Source: Luteibacter jiangsuensis (GTDB lineage: Bacteria > Pseudomonadota > Gammaproteobacteria > Xanthomonadales > Rhodanobacteraceae). Taken from it: a DNA stretch of 64,000 bases. Positions 36,081-47,468 of the stretch are shown piece by piece. Position numbers and translations under genes: made by a program. The stretch covers positions 186,001-250,000 of the forward strand of contig NZ_JAUSSK010000005.1 in the NCBI RefSeq assembly GCF_030812295.1, given 5' to 3'. How positions within the stretch are numbered: position 1 is the first letter of the stretch; every line of letters begins with the position of its first letter. A model generated the notes under the pieces. The model saw only the letters and a program-made list of their open reading frames with translations. It searched no databases and had not been told where the DNA came from.

Positions 36081-37367
36081 TCAGAGTGAGCGGCGGGGGG
36101 CTACGATCAAGTCGCCGAATAATAGTCCCGCCACCAGCGAGACGAGCAGCGTGACGCCGAGCAGGCCAGTGTCCATGCCGAGCGAGGCGTCGCGATCCAG
36201 CAGGTACGACACACTGCGGAAACTGACTGACCCCGGCACCAGCAGGATGATCCCAGGCTCGCGCACCACCGCGCCGGGTTGCTGCGCGTAACGCGCATAC
36301 ACATTACTCAACGAACCTAACAGCAAGCCGCCGACGAATACCCCGAATGGCGCCCCCGGCAGCGAACCGGAAATGCTGCCGCCCCACCGCGTGGCGAGAT
36401 AGCCGAGCACCACCGCTCCCATCACCACCAGCCAGTCGCGCCGGGCGGCACGGAAGAGGATGGCGAACGAGAACGCTCCAAGGATCAGCGAAGGCCAGTC
36501 GGCCCAGCCCGGCAGCGGAGGTAGCGCGTAGTTGCGCGGTTCGATGCCGAAGGCTTCGCACAATTGGCTGGCCGCGACGGTGCCGAAGGTGAGCTTGAGC
36601 AGGGTCGCCACCGCCCCGCCCATGCGGGCGACGCCGGCCACCAGGTGCTGGCTGGAAATCTCGCGCACCGCCGTGGTCAGGGCCATGCCCGGCAGCAGGA
36701 CGATCAGGCTGCCCAGGATCACCGATTTCAATGCCAGGGGCACGACATAGGCGCTGACCACGGTCGCGATGATCGTGGCCACCATCGCGCTGATGGCTTC
36801 GCTCGCCGCGGCCAGCCGCGGGCGGCTGCCGGAGGCGACCGTAATGAGACCGATGATCACACCGATGACGCCGGCGGTGACGAGGTCGGGCCACGCGCTG
36901 TGCAGCAGCAGGGCCACGACGCTGGCGGCGCACAGACCATAGCTGGCGATCACACCCAGTTCGGCGCGGAAGGTCTCCGGCGCGCCGAGCTTGCGCAAGA
37001 GATGAAAGCCCTCGCGCAGTTCCATCTGGCCGTCGATCACGGCGTCGGCGATGCGGTCGGCCTCGCAGAGGCGTCCGAGGTTCACATCGCCCGGCGGAAG
37101 CCGCATCACCTGGGTGACCTGGGCGACGCTCTCCTCGCCCTGCCCCAGGTCGGCGAAGGAAACGATGATCGCGGTGGGGCTGGACCACACCTCGGCCGAC
37201 AGGCCCAGCCGCTGCGCCGACCGGCTGATGGCCGTCTCGAGGCGAGGGGCGGTGGTGCCGTACTGGTGCAGCCGCCGCGCCAGTTCGGTGAGGAAGGCGA
37301 TACGGGTGTTGAGCGCGGTGGTGGCGAAACCCACCGGCACGGTCAGCGGCAAAGCATCAGCCAACAT
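36081..37367 (-). CDS. Threonine/serine exporter ThrE family protein
   Basis: A 428-residue membrane protein with the ThrE layout: a cytoplasmic N-terminal domain (1-140, with LTELARRLHQYGTTAPRLE) and about ten hydrophobic segments in two halves (140-285 and 290-428). It probably exports Thr or Ser with protons. Its start overlaps the nfeD stop by 11 nt, so it is coupled to the SPFH-NfeD genes, an unusual pairing. Confidence 0.87.
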   Translation of the reverse strand: MLADALPLTVPVGFATTALNTRIAFLTELARRLHQYGTTAPRLETAISRSAQRLGLSAEVWSSPTAIIVSFADLGQGEESVAQVTQVMRLPPGDVNLGRLCEADRIADAVIDGQMELREGFHLLRKLGAPETFRAELGVIASYGLCAASVVALLLHSAWPDLVTAGVIGVIIGLITVASGSRPRLAAASEAISAMVATIIATVVSAYVVPLALKSVILGSLIVLLPGMALTTAVREISSQHLVAGVARMGGAVATLLKLTFGTVAASQLCEAFGIEPRNYALPPLPGWADWPSLILGAFSFAILFRAARRDWLVVMGAVVLGYLATRWGGSISGSLPGAPFGVFVGGLLLGSLSNVYARYAQQPGAVVREPGIILLVPGSVSFRSVSYLLDRDASLGMDTGLLGVTLLVSLVAGLLFGDLIVAPRRSL

Positions 37368-37809
37368 CCACCGCCTTCACGCGCAGGGTCGTGCCATCGA
37401 TGCCGGTCACCTCCACCGTCGCGCCGAGGGGCAGGTCCGGGCCGGTGACCAGCCACATGCCGTCGCCCACCCTGGCCTTGCCACGACCCTGCACGATCGG
37501 CTCACACAGCGTATAGCGCTGTCCGATCAGCTGCTCGCCCCGGCGATTGAGCCGCTCGTTGCCCGCGGGAATCCGCTCCAGGCGCGGCCTGACCACCTTC
37601 CAGTAGACGAAGCACGAGACGAAGGCGAACACCACGAACACCACCGCCTGAGCCAGCGCTCCCATCCCCGGCAGCACCAGCAATACCACGCCCATGGCCG
37701 CGGCGGCGATGCCGATCCACAACATGAAGTAACCCGGCAGGATCACCTCGCCGCCGATCAACAGCAACGCGACGATCCACCAGAGGTAATGCACGGCGAT
37801 CTGGTCCAT
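37357..37809 (-). CDS. NfeD family membrane protein
   Basis: A 150-residue protein with three to four N-terminal hydrophobic segments (10-70) and a C-terminal OB-fold domain (about 85-150, with GKARVGDGMWLVTG). It lies 5 nt downstream of the SPFH gene, the usual NfeD-stomatin partnership in membrane microdomain organisation. Confidence 0.88.
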   Translation of the reverse strand: MDQIAVHYLWWIVALLLIGGEVILPGYFMLWIGIAAAAMGVVLLVLPGMGALAQAVVFVVFAFVSCFVYWKVVRPRLERIPAGNERLNRRGEQLIGQRYTLCEPIVQGRGKARVGDGMWLVTGPDLPLGATVEVTGIDGTTLRVKAVDVG

Positions 37810-37814
37810 GGCGA

Positions 37815-38777
37815 TCAGCGCGGCAGTGGCGGCGTGCGGTTGGAGGTCTCTGCCGGCGTGCGTTGCTGCGAGGCGAGCGAGTCGCGTGCGAGCTCCGCGA
37901 TACCTGCCAGCGAGCCGAGGATGCCCGTGGTCTCCATGGGCAGCAGCAATGTCTTCTGGTTGGGCGACTTGGCCATTTCCTTCAGAGCCTCGACGTAGTT
38001 GTTGGCGACGAAGTAATTCAGCGCGTTCACATCGCCACTGGCGATGGCCTGCGAGACCATCGTGGTGGCCTTGGCTTCGGCTTCGGCAAGTCGCTCGCGT
38101 GCCTCCGCCTCGCGGAACGCGGCCTCCTTCTTTCCCTCGGCCTCGAGGATCGCCGACTGCTTCTCGCCCTCGGCCTTGAGGATGGCCGCCTGGCGGAAGC
38201 CCTCGGCATCGAGGATGTTCGCGCGCTTCTCGCGCTCGGCCTTCATCTGCCGTGCCATGGCGTCCACCAGGTCGCGCGGCGGCGAGATGTCCTTGATCTC
38301 GATACGCGTCACCTTGACGCCCCAGGGGTGCGTGGCCTCATCGATCACGCCGAGCAGCTTGGCGTTGATCGCGTCGCGCTGGCTCAGGCTTTCGTCCAGG
38401 TCCATCGAGCCGAGCACGGTGCGGATATTGGTCATGATCAGCGCGAGGGCCGCCATTTCCAGGTTCGCCACTTCATAGGCCGCCTTGGCCGCGTCGAGCA
38501 CCTGGTAGAAGACCACGCCATCCACGCGGACCACGGCGTTGTCCTTGGTGATGACATCCTGCGACGGGACCTCGAGCACCTGTTCCATCATGTTCATCTT
38601 GCGGCCGATCGCGTAGACGAATGGAATGAGGAAGTGCAGACCCGGGGTGAGCGTGCCCGTGTACTTGCCGAACATTTCCACCGTCCATTCGTAGCCCTGC
38701 GGCACGATACGAATGAGCTTGGCCAGCACGATGATGGCGACGACCACCACGACCAGCGCGACGACGATATTTCCCAT
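37815..38777 (-). CDS. SPFH/band 7 (stomatin-like, QmcA type) protein
   Basis: A 320-residue protein with one N-terminal membrane helix (about 2-20), an SPFH domain (about 25-190, with [15 protein letters not shown] and DITKD-like [13 protein letters not shown]) and a long Ala/Glu/Lys-rich coiled coil (about 190-260). It likely oligomerises on the inner membrane and works with the adjacent NfeD. Confidence 0.92.
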   Translation of the reverse strand: MGNIVVALVVVVVAIIVLAKLIRIVPQGYEWTVEMFGKYTGTLTPGLHFLIPFVYAIGRKMNMMEQVLEVPSQDVITKDNAVVRVDGVVFYQVLDAAKAAYEVANLEMAALALIMTNIRTVLGSMDLDESLSQRDAINAKLLGVIDEATHPWGVKVTRIEIKDISPPRDLVDAMARQMKAEREKRANILDAEGFRQAAILKAEGEKQSAILEAEGKKEAAFREAEARERLAEAEAKATTMVSQAIASGDVNALNYFVANNYVEALKEMAKSPNQKTLLLPMETTGILGSLAGIAELARDSLASQQRTPAETSNRTPPLPR

Positions 38778-38828
38778 GGCCTTGTCTCTCCCTATCCCGG
38801 TATGTCCCGGGAGTATAGGCGAAGCACC

Positions 38829-40220
38829 TCAGGGCGAGCCGGCGGGCAATACCAGGGTCACACGCAAGCCGCCGCCCTCGCGATTGGCCAGCGCGATGCG
38901 TCCGCCATGGGCCTCCGAAATTTCGCGGGCCAGGGCCAGGCCTAGGCCGGTACCTGAACGCTTGGTGGAATAGAACGGCAGCAGGGCCTGGGCGAGCACC
39001 GTTTCGCTCATACCCGGCCCACGGTCGGACACTTCGATCAGCGTGTCGCGCCCGACCTGGTGCACGGCCACGGACACGTCGGTGGCATCCCCGCCCGCCT
39101 CGTGGGCGTTCTTGATCAGGTTGATGAGGACCTGCTCCACCTGGGTCGGGTCGAACCAGCCGGGCTGCTCGGGCGGCGGCGAGGCAAGATGGAACTGCGC
39201 ATGCAGCGCCAGCGCGTCGAGGAAGGGTACCCATGGGACAACCCGGGATTGCGGCGCCGGCAGCTTGGCGAAACTGGCGTAGCCGGCGATGAAACTGTGC
39301 AGGTGTTTCGCGCGGTCGCCGATCGAGGCGAACACGCCAGGCAATCGCGCGAGATCGCCACGGCGAGCCAGCTCGGCGCCCGAGTGCGACAACGACGAGA
39401 TCGGCGCCAGCGAGTTATTGAGCTCGTGGCTGATCACCCGTATCACCCGCTTCCACGTGTGCACTTCCTGGCGCGACAACTCACGCGTCATGCGGCGGTA
39501 GAGCTGTAACCGGTGCGGACGCCCCTGCAGGCGAAAGCCACGCTGGGACAGGTGGAAGGTTTCCTCGCTGCCGTCCATCTCGACGGAGAACAAGGCATCC
39601 TCCCCACCGGCCGCCGCTTCACGCAGGCTCTCCGGCATCGCCGCCAGCACGGTGTCGAAATCCAGGCCCGCGAGCGCTCGTCCCTCGTTGAACAGGTGTC
39701 GTGCCGCGATATTCGCGTAGGTGACCTTTCCGCTCGGGTCGGTGAGGACCAGTGCCACCGGCGTGTTCTGCACCACCGTGTCGAGCAACAGTTCGCGCTG
39801 GGCGAGGTGTTGGCGCTGGTCGCGCAGGGTCTGGCCTAGCGCGTTATGCATGCGGATCAGGTCGCCGAGTTCATCGCGCCGGGAGGTGCCGATGGACATG
39901 CTGAAATCGCCGTCGCGGTAGCTCGCCACCGCGCTTTCCAGCGCGCGCATGAGGCGCCGCAACGGTTCCACGAGCGCATGCGCCACCCAGGCCGACAACG
40001 GCAGGAGCACCAGCAGGCAGATGATCAGCGCCGTACCGCCGTCGAACGGCTCGATGGAGGTGACCGCCGGCAGCTTGCCCGCCTTGTCCGGCACGGCACG
40101 TATCCAGGCCAGCACTTGCGGGAACGGCCAGATCGACACGCCTGCGAAGACGAGCGCGCCGACGATGGCCGAACCGGCCACGACGAGGGTCATGCGTCCT
40201 TCGAGCGAGAGGGTCTTCAT
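38829..40220 (-). CDS. NtrY-like sensor histidine kinase of the export operon
   Basis: A 463-residue kinase: two membrane helices (about 12-35 and 65-85), a HAMP-like region, a PAS domain (about 150-255) and a kinase core with H-box ISHELNNSLAPISSL, N-box LINLIKNAHEA, G1 DRGPGM and G2 GTGLGLAL. The HELNNxL form is typical of kinases paired with sigma54 activators. The ATG at 40220 is chosen because it sits 13 nt after the regulator stop and begins just before the first helix. Confidence 0.9.
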   Translation of the reverse strand: MKTLSLEGRMTLVVAGSAIVGALVFAGVSIWPFPQVLAWIRAVPDKAGKLPAVTSIEPFDGGTALIICLLVLLPLSAWVAHALVEPLRRLMRALESAVASYRDGDFSMSIGTSRRDELGDLIRMHNALGQTLRDQRQHLAQRELLLDTVVQNTPVALVLTDPSGKVTYANIAARHLFNEGRALAGLDFDTVLAAMPESLREAAAGGEDALFSVEMDGSEETFHLSQRGFRLQGRPHRLQLYRRMTRELSRQEVHTWKRVIRVISHELNNSLAPISSLSHSGAELARRGDLARLPGVFASIGDRAKHLHSFIAGYASFAKLPAPQSRVVPWVPFLDALALHAQFHLASPPPEQPGWFDPTQVEQVLINLIKNAHEAGGDATDVSVAVHQVGRDTLIEVSDRGPGMSETVLAQALLPFYSTKRSGTGLGLALAREISEAHGGRIALANREGGGLRVTLVLPAGSP

Positions 40221-40233
40221 GCCGTCGAACGTA

Positions 40234-41568
<1,335 letters not shown>

Positions 41569-41643
41569 CTGGTCCCTTCGCATGCAGCCATGGATGCCTC
41601 TCCCGGCGAAAAGGTTGCATCCCCGCCGGCACTCTTTCCCATT

Positions 41644-42864
41644 CTATCCACGGGTCGCCACCACCGGGGGCACGGACGCCGCCCGCAGGGCCGGTGCGAG
41701 GACGGCGGCCTGGCCCAGCAACCACAGCACCACCGCCCCCACGGGCAGGTAGCCGAACGGAAGGCGCGGGAGTTCGTACTCACGCATCAGCAGCAGGTTG
41801 ATCGCATAGGCGAGCACCATGCCCAGAGCGATGCCCATGCTGGCGAGAAGAAAGTTCTCGGTCTGGAAATAACGCAGCACATCGATGCGGCTCGCGCCAA
41901 GGGCGCGACGGATGCCGATCTGGCGGCGGCGCTGGGCCACCCAGAAGCTGACCAGGCCAACGATGCCCAGCGCCGTGACGACAAGCAAGGCGACACATAC
42001 ACCGGCGAGCAGCACGGTCGTCGCGCGGTCCGTGGCGAAGTAACGGTCGCGCACCTCGGTGTAAAGCCGCTTCTCGATGATGACACGGCGCGGATCGACC
42101 GCCTTCAGGGCCGCCGCCGCGGCTTGCCGCACCCTGCCGGCTTCGCCGGGACGCGCACGGACCGCGAAGCCGCCACCATAGGCGGTGACCATGCGCCAGG
42201 GCAGCAACAGCGTCTCGTATACACCGGACCGGCTCTGGTCGCCGGCCCGGGCCAGTCGTTCGACGATCCCCACGATGTGGAGTTCTTCGTCGCCGATGAA
42301 GATGCTCCGGCCGATCGCCGATTGGTCGGGGAACAGGCGCTGCGCGAGCGCCTGTGTGACTACGACCACCGGACTTCCGCGTACCTGCTTCGCGGCATGG
42401 TCGTCCACCCAGGTGTACTCGTCAGGACGGATGAAGCGTCCCGCGACGAGGCGCAGGCCCAGCGTTTCGCCCACCGCCTCGCCATAATAGGCTGCGGCTT
42501 CCAGGGATGGCGTCGACTGGTCGCGCGTGAGCCTCACCGGGGTATTCCAGGAGGAAGGGCCGAACGGCAGCGAGTTGGTCACAGTCACCGCCTCCACGCC
42601 CGGGATGGCGCGCAGCGCCGCGAGGTCCGCCTCGACTCGCGCGTGCATGTCGGCGCGTGGGCCGATGTCGGAGACCATAAGACGCACGATGCGATCGTCG
42701 TCGATCCCACTGGGCGTCTGCATCCAACGCAACCGATCGCTTATCAGGAAGGTCGCATTGCACAGGATCGCGCACGTCAATGCGATCTGCAGCACGATCA
42801 ACGTCGCCGTGAGCTTGTGCCGGCCGAGCGTCGAAAGAATGGGAGCGATATCGAGACGCATCAT
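41644..42864 (-). CDS. MacB/FtsX-type ABC permease, B' copy
   Basis: A 406-residue permease with one N-terminal helix (about 18-40), a MacB-type periplasmic domain and three C-terminal helices with the FtsX motif RRQIGIRRALGASRIDVLRYF. It is a paralogue of the 406-residue permease at 44181-45401 (same length, same MxLQIALTxAIxCNAxF start). The ATG at 42864 overlaps the A' stop (ATGA). Confidence 0.9.
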   Translation of the reverse strand: MMRLDIAPILSTLGRHKLTATLIVLQIALTCAILCNATFLISDRLRWMQTPSGIDDDRIVRLMVSDIGPRADMHARVEADLAALRAIPGVEAVTVTNSLPFGPSSWNTPVRLTRDQSTPSLEAAAYYGEAVGETLGLRLVAGRFIRPDEYTWVDDHAAKQVRGSPVVVVTQALAQRLFPDQSAIGRSIFIGDEELHIVGIVERLARAGDQSRSGVYETLLLPWRMVTAYGGGFAVRARPGEAGRVRQAAAAALKAVDPRRVIIEKRLYTEVRDRYFATDRATTVLLAGVCVALLVVTALGIVGLVSFWVAQRRRQIGIRRALGASRIDVLRYFQTENFLLASMGIALGMVLAYAINLLLMREYELPRLPFGYLPVGAVVLWLLGQAAVLAPALRAASVPPVVATRG

Positions 42865-44165
42865 TGGCTCTTCAATTGCAGCGCCGGAGGAATCCGGCAT
42901 GCACGCCACGCCGGCACCACGCCGGCGGCGAGCGCGGCGAGCAGCGAGACCAGGAAGGTCGCTGCCAGCATGGTCGGGTCCAGGTGAGCCAGTTCCGCCG
43001 CGGGGCTCGGTTGCATGCGCAAGATCGCGAGCCCCAGCAAGGCCACCGCCAGGCCGCCTAAGCCACCGGCGAGTCCGACGATTCCCGCCTCGGTCAGGAG
43101 TTGCGTAAACACGCTGCGCCGCGAAGCACCCAGGGCACGGCGCACGCTCACCTCGCCCGCCCGGCGCATGAACTTCGCCAGCATCAGGCCCACGGTGTTG
43201 ACCAGGCAAACCGCGAAGAAGCCGAGCGAAAGCCACACTTGCAGGCGGACGTCGCTGGGAACGACACGTTGCTCGTCGAGGAGGCGCATCACGTCGGTGA
43301 GTTCGGCACGCGCGGGACGATCGTACCGGCCCGACGCGACTTGCTCACGCGCATAACCCTCCAGGAACGTGCGGTAGGAAGCTACGGCAGCGGCGTCGCC
43401 CAGTTCCACCCATAGCTGCAACCACACGCAACTCGCCGCCTCCATGTGCTCCTCGTCACTGGACCCCTCGCCCCAGCATTCGACGCCACCATTGCGGGTC
43501 AGCCGCATCGCCCGAGAGGTGGTCAAGGGTACGAATACCTGTTCCGCCGCGCCGTAGTTGGTAGTGTTCAGGTCATAGAAGTGGGGGACCGGCCTCCATG
43601 GCTTCAGCACGCCGACGATACGCAGATCCGCACCGTTGGCGTGGATAGTCCTGCCGACACTGTTTTCGCCATGGAAGAGCCGATCGTTCAACTCCGCGCC
43701 GATCACCGCGATATGCGCGCGCTGCTCGTCCTCGGTGGCGCTCCAAGCTTGCCCGTAGCGGAACGGCGTGTCGAACATGCCGAAGAAATCGGCACTGGTG
43801 TAACGCGCCGAAACAAAGAACGGATCGATCGACGGATCGTCCGGCTGGATCGGCACGGCGCCGCCGGTCATCAAGGCCTGCCGCCGCGCACGCCGAGCGT
43901 TCAGCAGGTTCATGCCGTCTGTCCAGGTCACCTGGGCAGGCAGGTTCTCAGAGAGATCGAAGTCCCGCATCCCGCGCGGGTCGAGCCGCGGCGTGAAGAT
44001 CGATCCACTGCGTCCCGGCAGCGGATCCCCTGACAGCACGTGCAGTACCGTCAGGGTGGTCATGCTCGCCCCGATCCCGAGGGCGATGGCGAGAATCATG
44101 AGCGCCGTCAGCGCACCGCTCCGCCGGAGACTGCGCAAGGCGAGCTCCAGGTAGTAAGCGAACAT
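42861..44165 (-). CDS. MacB/FtsX-type ABC permease, A' copy
   Basis: A 434-residue permease beginning MFAYYLELALRSLRRS, with a periplasmic core domain and the FtsX motif AGEVSVRRALGASRRSVF near residue 345. It parallels the A copy (MFSYYLQLGLRSLRRN at 45406-46713) throughout. The ATG at 44165 is chosen by that comparison over an ATG four codons upstream. Confidence 0.9.
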   Translation of the reverse strand: MFAYYLELALRSLRRSGALTALMILAIALGIGASMTTLTVLHVLSGDPLPGRSGSIFTPRLDPRGMRDFDLSENLPAQVTWTDGMNLLNARRARRQALMTGGAVPIQPDDPSIDPFFVSARYTSADFFGMFDTPFRYGQAWSATEDEQRAHIAVIGAELNDRLFHGENSVGRTIHANGADLRIVGVLKPWRPVPHFYDLNTTNYGAAEQVFVPLTTSRAMRLTRNGGVECWGEGSSDEEHMEAASCVWLQLWVELGDAAAVASYRTFLEGYAREQVASGRYDRPARAELTDVMRLLDEQRVVPSDVRLQVWLSLGFFAVCLVNTVGLMLAKFMRRAGEVSVRRALGASRRSVFTQLLTEAGIVGLAGGLGGLAVALLGLAILRMQPSPAAELAHLDPTMLAATFLVSLLAALAAGVVPAWRACRIPPALQLKSQ

Positions 44166-44180
44166 CGAGTTTCCCAAGGT

Positions 44181-45401
44181 TCACACGCTGCGCGTGGCTT
44201 CGACCGGCGACACCTTCGACGCGCGCAGCGCAGGCGCGAACACAGCGGCCTGGCCGAGGCCGAGGAGCACGACGACGCCGACCAATACGTAGGTGAAGGA
44301 CAGCCGCTTCATTTCGAAGTGCGTGAACATCCACTGGCTGAGACCCACCGCCAGGACCACGCCCAACACGACACCGGCCAGCGCGATCAGGAAATTCTCG
44401 GTCATGAAGTAACTGAGGATATCGCTGCGCCGAGCACCCAATGCACGGCGCACGCCGATCTGCTTGCGCCGCTGGCCCACCCAGAAACTCGACAGGCCGA
44501 CGATGCCGGCGGCGGTGATCGCCAGCAATACGCCGCAGACCACGCTCATCAGGATGGCCATGCCGCGGTCGGCCTCGTAGGCGCGGCTACGGACCATGTC
44601 GTACGTGCGCACGCCGTATTTCTCGGGCAGGACACGCATGCGGTTGACCCCGTACAAGGTTTTCGGAATCGCCTTGAAGACGGCATCCTGTTCTCCCGGA
44701 CGGGTACGTACCAGAAAATGCTGGTACCCGCTGTTGAAAATCACCGGCATGATCGTCACGTTGTCCAGGTGGTCGAAGTCGGTCCACGGCACGGTCAGCT
44801 TCTCGACGACACCGATGATCGTGGAGGGCTTGCCTTTCGACAGGTAAATGGTCTTGCCCAGCCCGTCGCCGTTCGGAAACAGCTTGTCGACGATGGCCTT
44901 GGTCACGATGACCTGCGGCGGCGAAGGCGTCTGCTGCGGCTGCACGGTGACGACCTCGCCCGCGTTGAAGTTGCGCCCCGCGATCAGGCGCACGCCCAGC
45001 GTCTTCAAGGTCTGCTCGTCGCCGAAATAGAGGGCGGTCGGCACGCCGTCCTTCGTGCCGTCCGGCTTGGTCTGGATACCGGTCGACCAACCACCCTGGC
45101 GCAGGGGATACGAGTTGGTCGCATAGGCCGACTCGACACCCGGGATCGAACGGAGCGCCTGCACATCGGTTTTAACCAGCGGTACGAAATTCGGCGGCGA
45201 CCCGACGTAGCGATTCTGCACGGCTATCACATTCGACTCGTCCATGCCCGTGGGTCGATTCACGCGGTCGACCCGCTCGTGCACGATGAACAGCGCATTG
45301 CACACGATGGCAAGGGTCAGGGCGATCTGCAGGGCGATAAGGATCGTGCCTGCCTTGTGCCGGCGCAGCGCGGCGAGAATGGGCTTGATCTGCATGATCA
45401 T
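44181..45401 (-). CDS. MacB/FtsX-type ABC permease, B copy
   Basis: A 406-residue permease with an N-terminal helix, periplasmic domain and three C-terminal helices carrying RKQIGVRRALGARRSDILSYF. It starts 4 nt after the A permease stop. Together A and B would form one heterodimeric membrane unit using the ATPase encoded at 46744-47454. Confidence 0.9.
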   Translation of the reverse strand: MIMQIKPILAALRRHKAGTILIALQIALTLAIVCNALFIVHERVDRVNRPTGMDESNVIAVQNRYVGSPPNFVPLVKTDVQALRSIPGVESAYATNSYPLRQGGWSTGIQTKPDGTKDGVPTALYFGDEQTLKTLGVRLIAGRNFNAGEVVTVQPQQTPSPPQVIVTKAIVDKLFPNGDGLGKTIYLSKGKPSTIIGVVEKLTVPWTDFDHLDNVTIMPVIFNSGYQHFLVRTRPGEQDAVFKAIPKTLYGVNRMRVLPEKYGVRTYDMVRSRAYEADRGMAILMSVVCGVLLAITAAGIVGLSSFWVGQRRKQIGVRRALGARRSDILSYFMTENFLIALAGVVLGVVLAVGLSQWMFTHFEMKRLSFTYVLVGVVVLLGLGQAAVFAPALRASKVSPVEATRSV

Positions 45402-45405
45402 GTCC

Positions 45406-46713
45406 TCAGTTGGATTTCAGCTGCCAGGCCGGCTGGACCTGGGCGGCACGCCACGTGGGATAGAAGGCGGCGACGACGGAGGCCGCGATCGCGACGACGA
45501 GCGTCAGCAGGATCAGGACAGGGTCCAGCGTCGCCAGACGCGCGATCGGCTCGGGGAAAACAAGGCCGACCCCAAGCACGCCCAGGCCGGTCAGCAACAG
45601 CCCGAGGATGCCGCCCGCGACGCCGATCGTGCCGGCCTCGATGAGGAACTGCGCATAGATGTCCTTGCGCGATGCACCGAGCGCACGGCGTACGCCGATC
45701 TCGGGAGCGCGACGCATGAACTTCGCCAGCAAGAGGCCCACCGTGTTGACCAGGCAGATGACCAGGAAGCCGAGCGACACCACGAGGGACACCTGCGATT
45801 CCGGCGGCACCACGCGCTGTACATCGAGCCAATCCATGACGTCGCGCACCCTCACGTTCGGCGCCCAGCGGAAGCGGCCCGCGCGCTGCTGCTCGGCGGC
45901 ATAGCCCGTCACGTACCCACGATAGGCGTCAACATCGGCCTTCGTCGGCAGTTCGCTCCACAATGAGAGCCAGATGCATTCCGACTGCAGATAGTTCGCC
46001 CAACCTTCGGCCGGCTCTGCCACGCAGTTGTTGTTGCCGTTCGTGCTCAACTGGAGGTCGACGGCACGGGTGAATGGGATGTAGACCGAAGCGCCTTCGT
46101 CGAAGCCGCCCGTGTTGGGCACGTCGAAGAACAGTGGCTGCGGCGCCCAATCCTGGATGACGCCTGTGATTCGGAACAGGCGTCCGTCAAGGTTCACCTG
46201 CTTGCCGACGCTCTGGGCGCCATTGAAGAGCTTGTCGTTCGCGGACTTCGTGATGACGGCGACACTGGCATGCTTCTCGTCGTCCTCCGGCGTCCAGCCG
46301 CCCCCCTGGATGAAGGGCACGTCGAACATGGGGAAGAAATCCGAACCCGTGGCATAGGCTCCTTCACGACTGGGCAAGCGCGCGGGATCGTCGGGAATGA
46401 CCGAGACGCTCACCGGATAGATGATCGCCTGGCGCTTGGCCTTGTGTGCGCGGAGCAACGCCGTGGCGTCCTTGTAGGTCAGTGCCGGCGGCGGTTCACC
46501 TTTCTCGATATTTTCCGGGCCGAACGCGTCCACCTGCGTGTTGAAGAGCACGCTCGATTTCTGCGGGATCGGATCGCGCGCCGTGGCGCGAAACACCGAA
46601 TACGTCGTCATGGATGCGGCGACGCCGAAGCCGATCGCCATCACCATCAGGGCGGTGAGCATCGGGTTGCGGCGCAGGCTGCGCAGGCCGAGCTGCAGGT
46701 AGTAACTGAACAT
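45406..46713 (-). CDS. MacB/FtsX-type ABC permease, A copy
   Basis: A 435-residue permease: N-terminal helix (about 20-42), MacB-like periplasmic domain, then three helices with VVSLGFLVICLVNTVGLLLA and APEIGVRRALGASRKDIY. First permease of the operon, 30 nt after the ATPase gene. Confidence 0.91.
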   Translation of the reverse strand: MFSYYLQLGLRSLRRNPMLTALMVMAIGFGVAASMTTYSVFRATARDPIPQKSSVLFNTQVDAFGPENIEKGEPPPALTYKDATALLRAHKAKRQAIIYPVSVSVIPDDPARLPSREGAYATGSDFFPMFDVPFIQGGGWTPEDDEKHASVAVITKSANDKLFNGAQSVGKQVNLDGRLFRITGVIQDWAPQPLFFDVPNTGGFDEGASVYIPFTRAVDLQLSTNGNNNCVAEPAEGWANYLQSECIWLSLWSELPTKADVDAYRGYVTGYAAEQQRAGRFRWAPNVRVRDVMDWLDVQRVVPPESQVSLVVSLGFLVICLVNTVGLLLAKFMRRAPEIGVRRALGASRKDIYAQFLIEAGTIGVAGGILGLLLTGLGVLGVGLVFPEPIARLATLDPVLILLTLVVAIAASVVAAFYPTWRAAQVQPAWQLKSN

Positions 46714-46743
46714 GGGACTCCCCCCGGAACGGCGGACGCTGGA

Positions 46744-47454
<711 letters not shown>

Positions 47455-47468
47455 GGGTTTTCCCTCTG

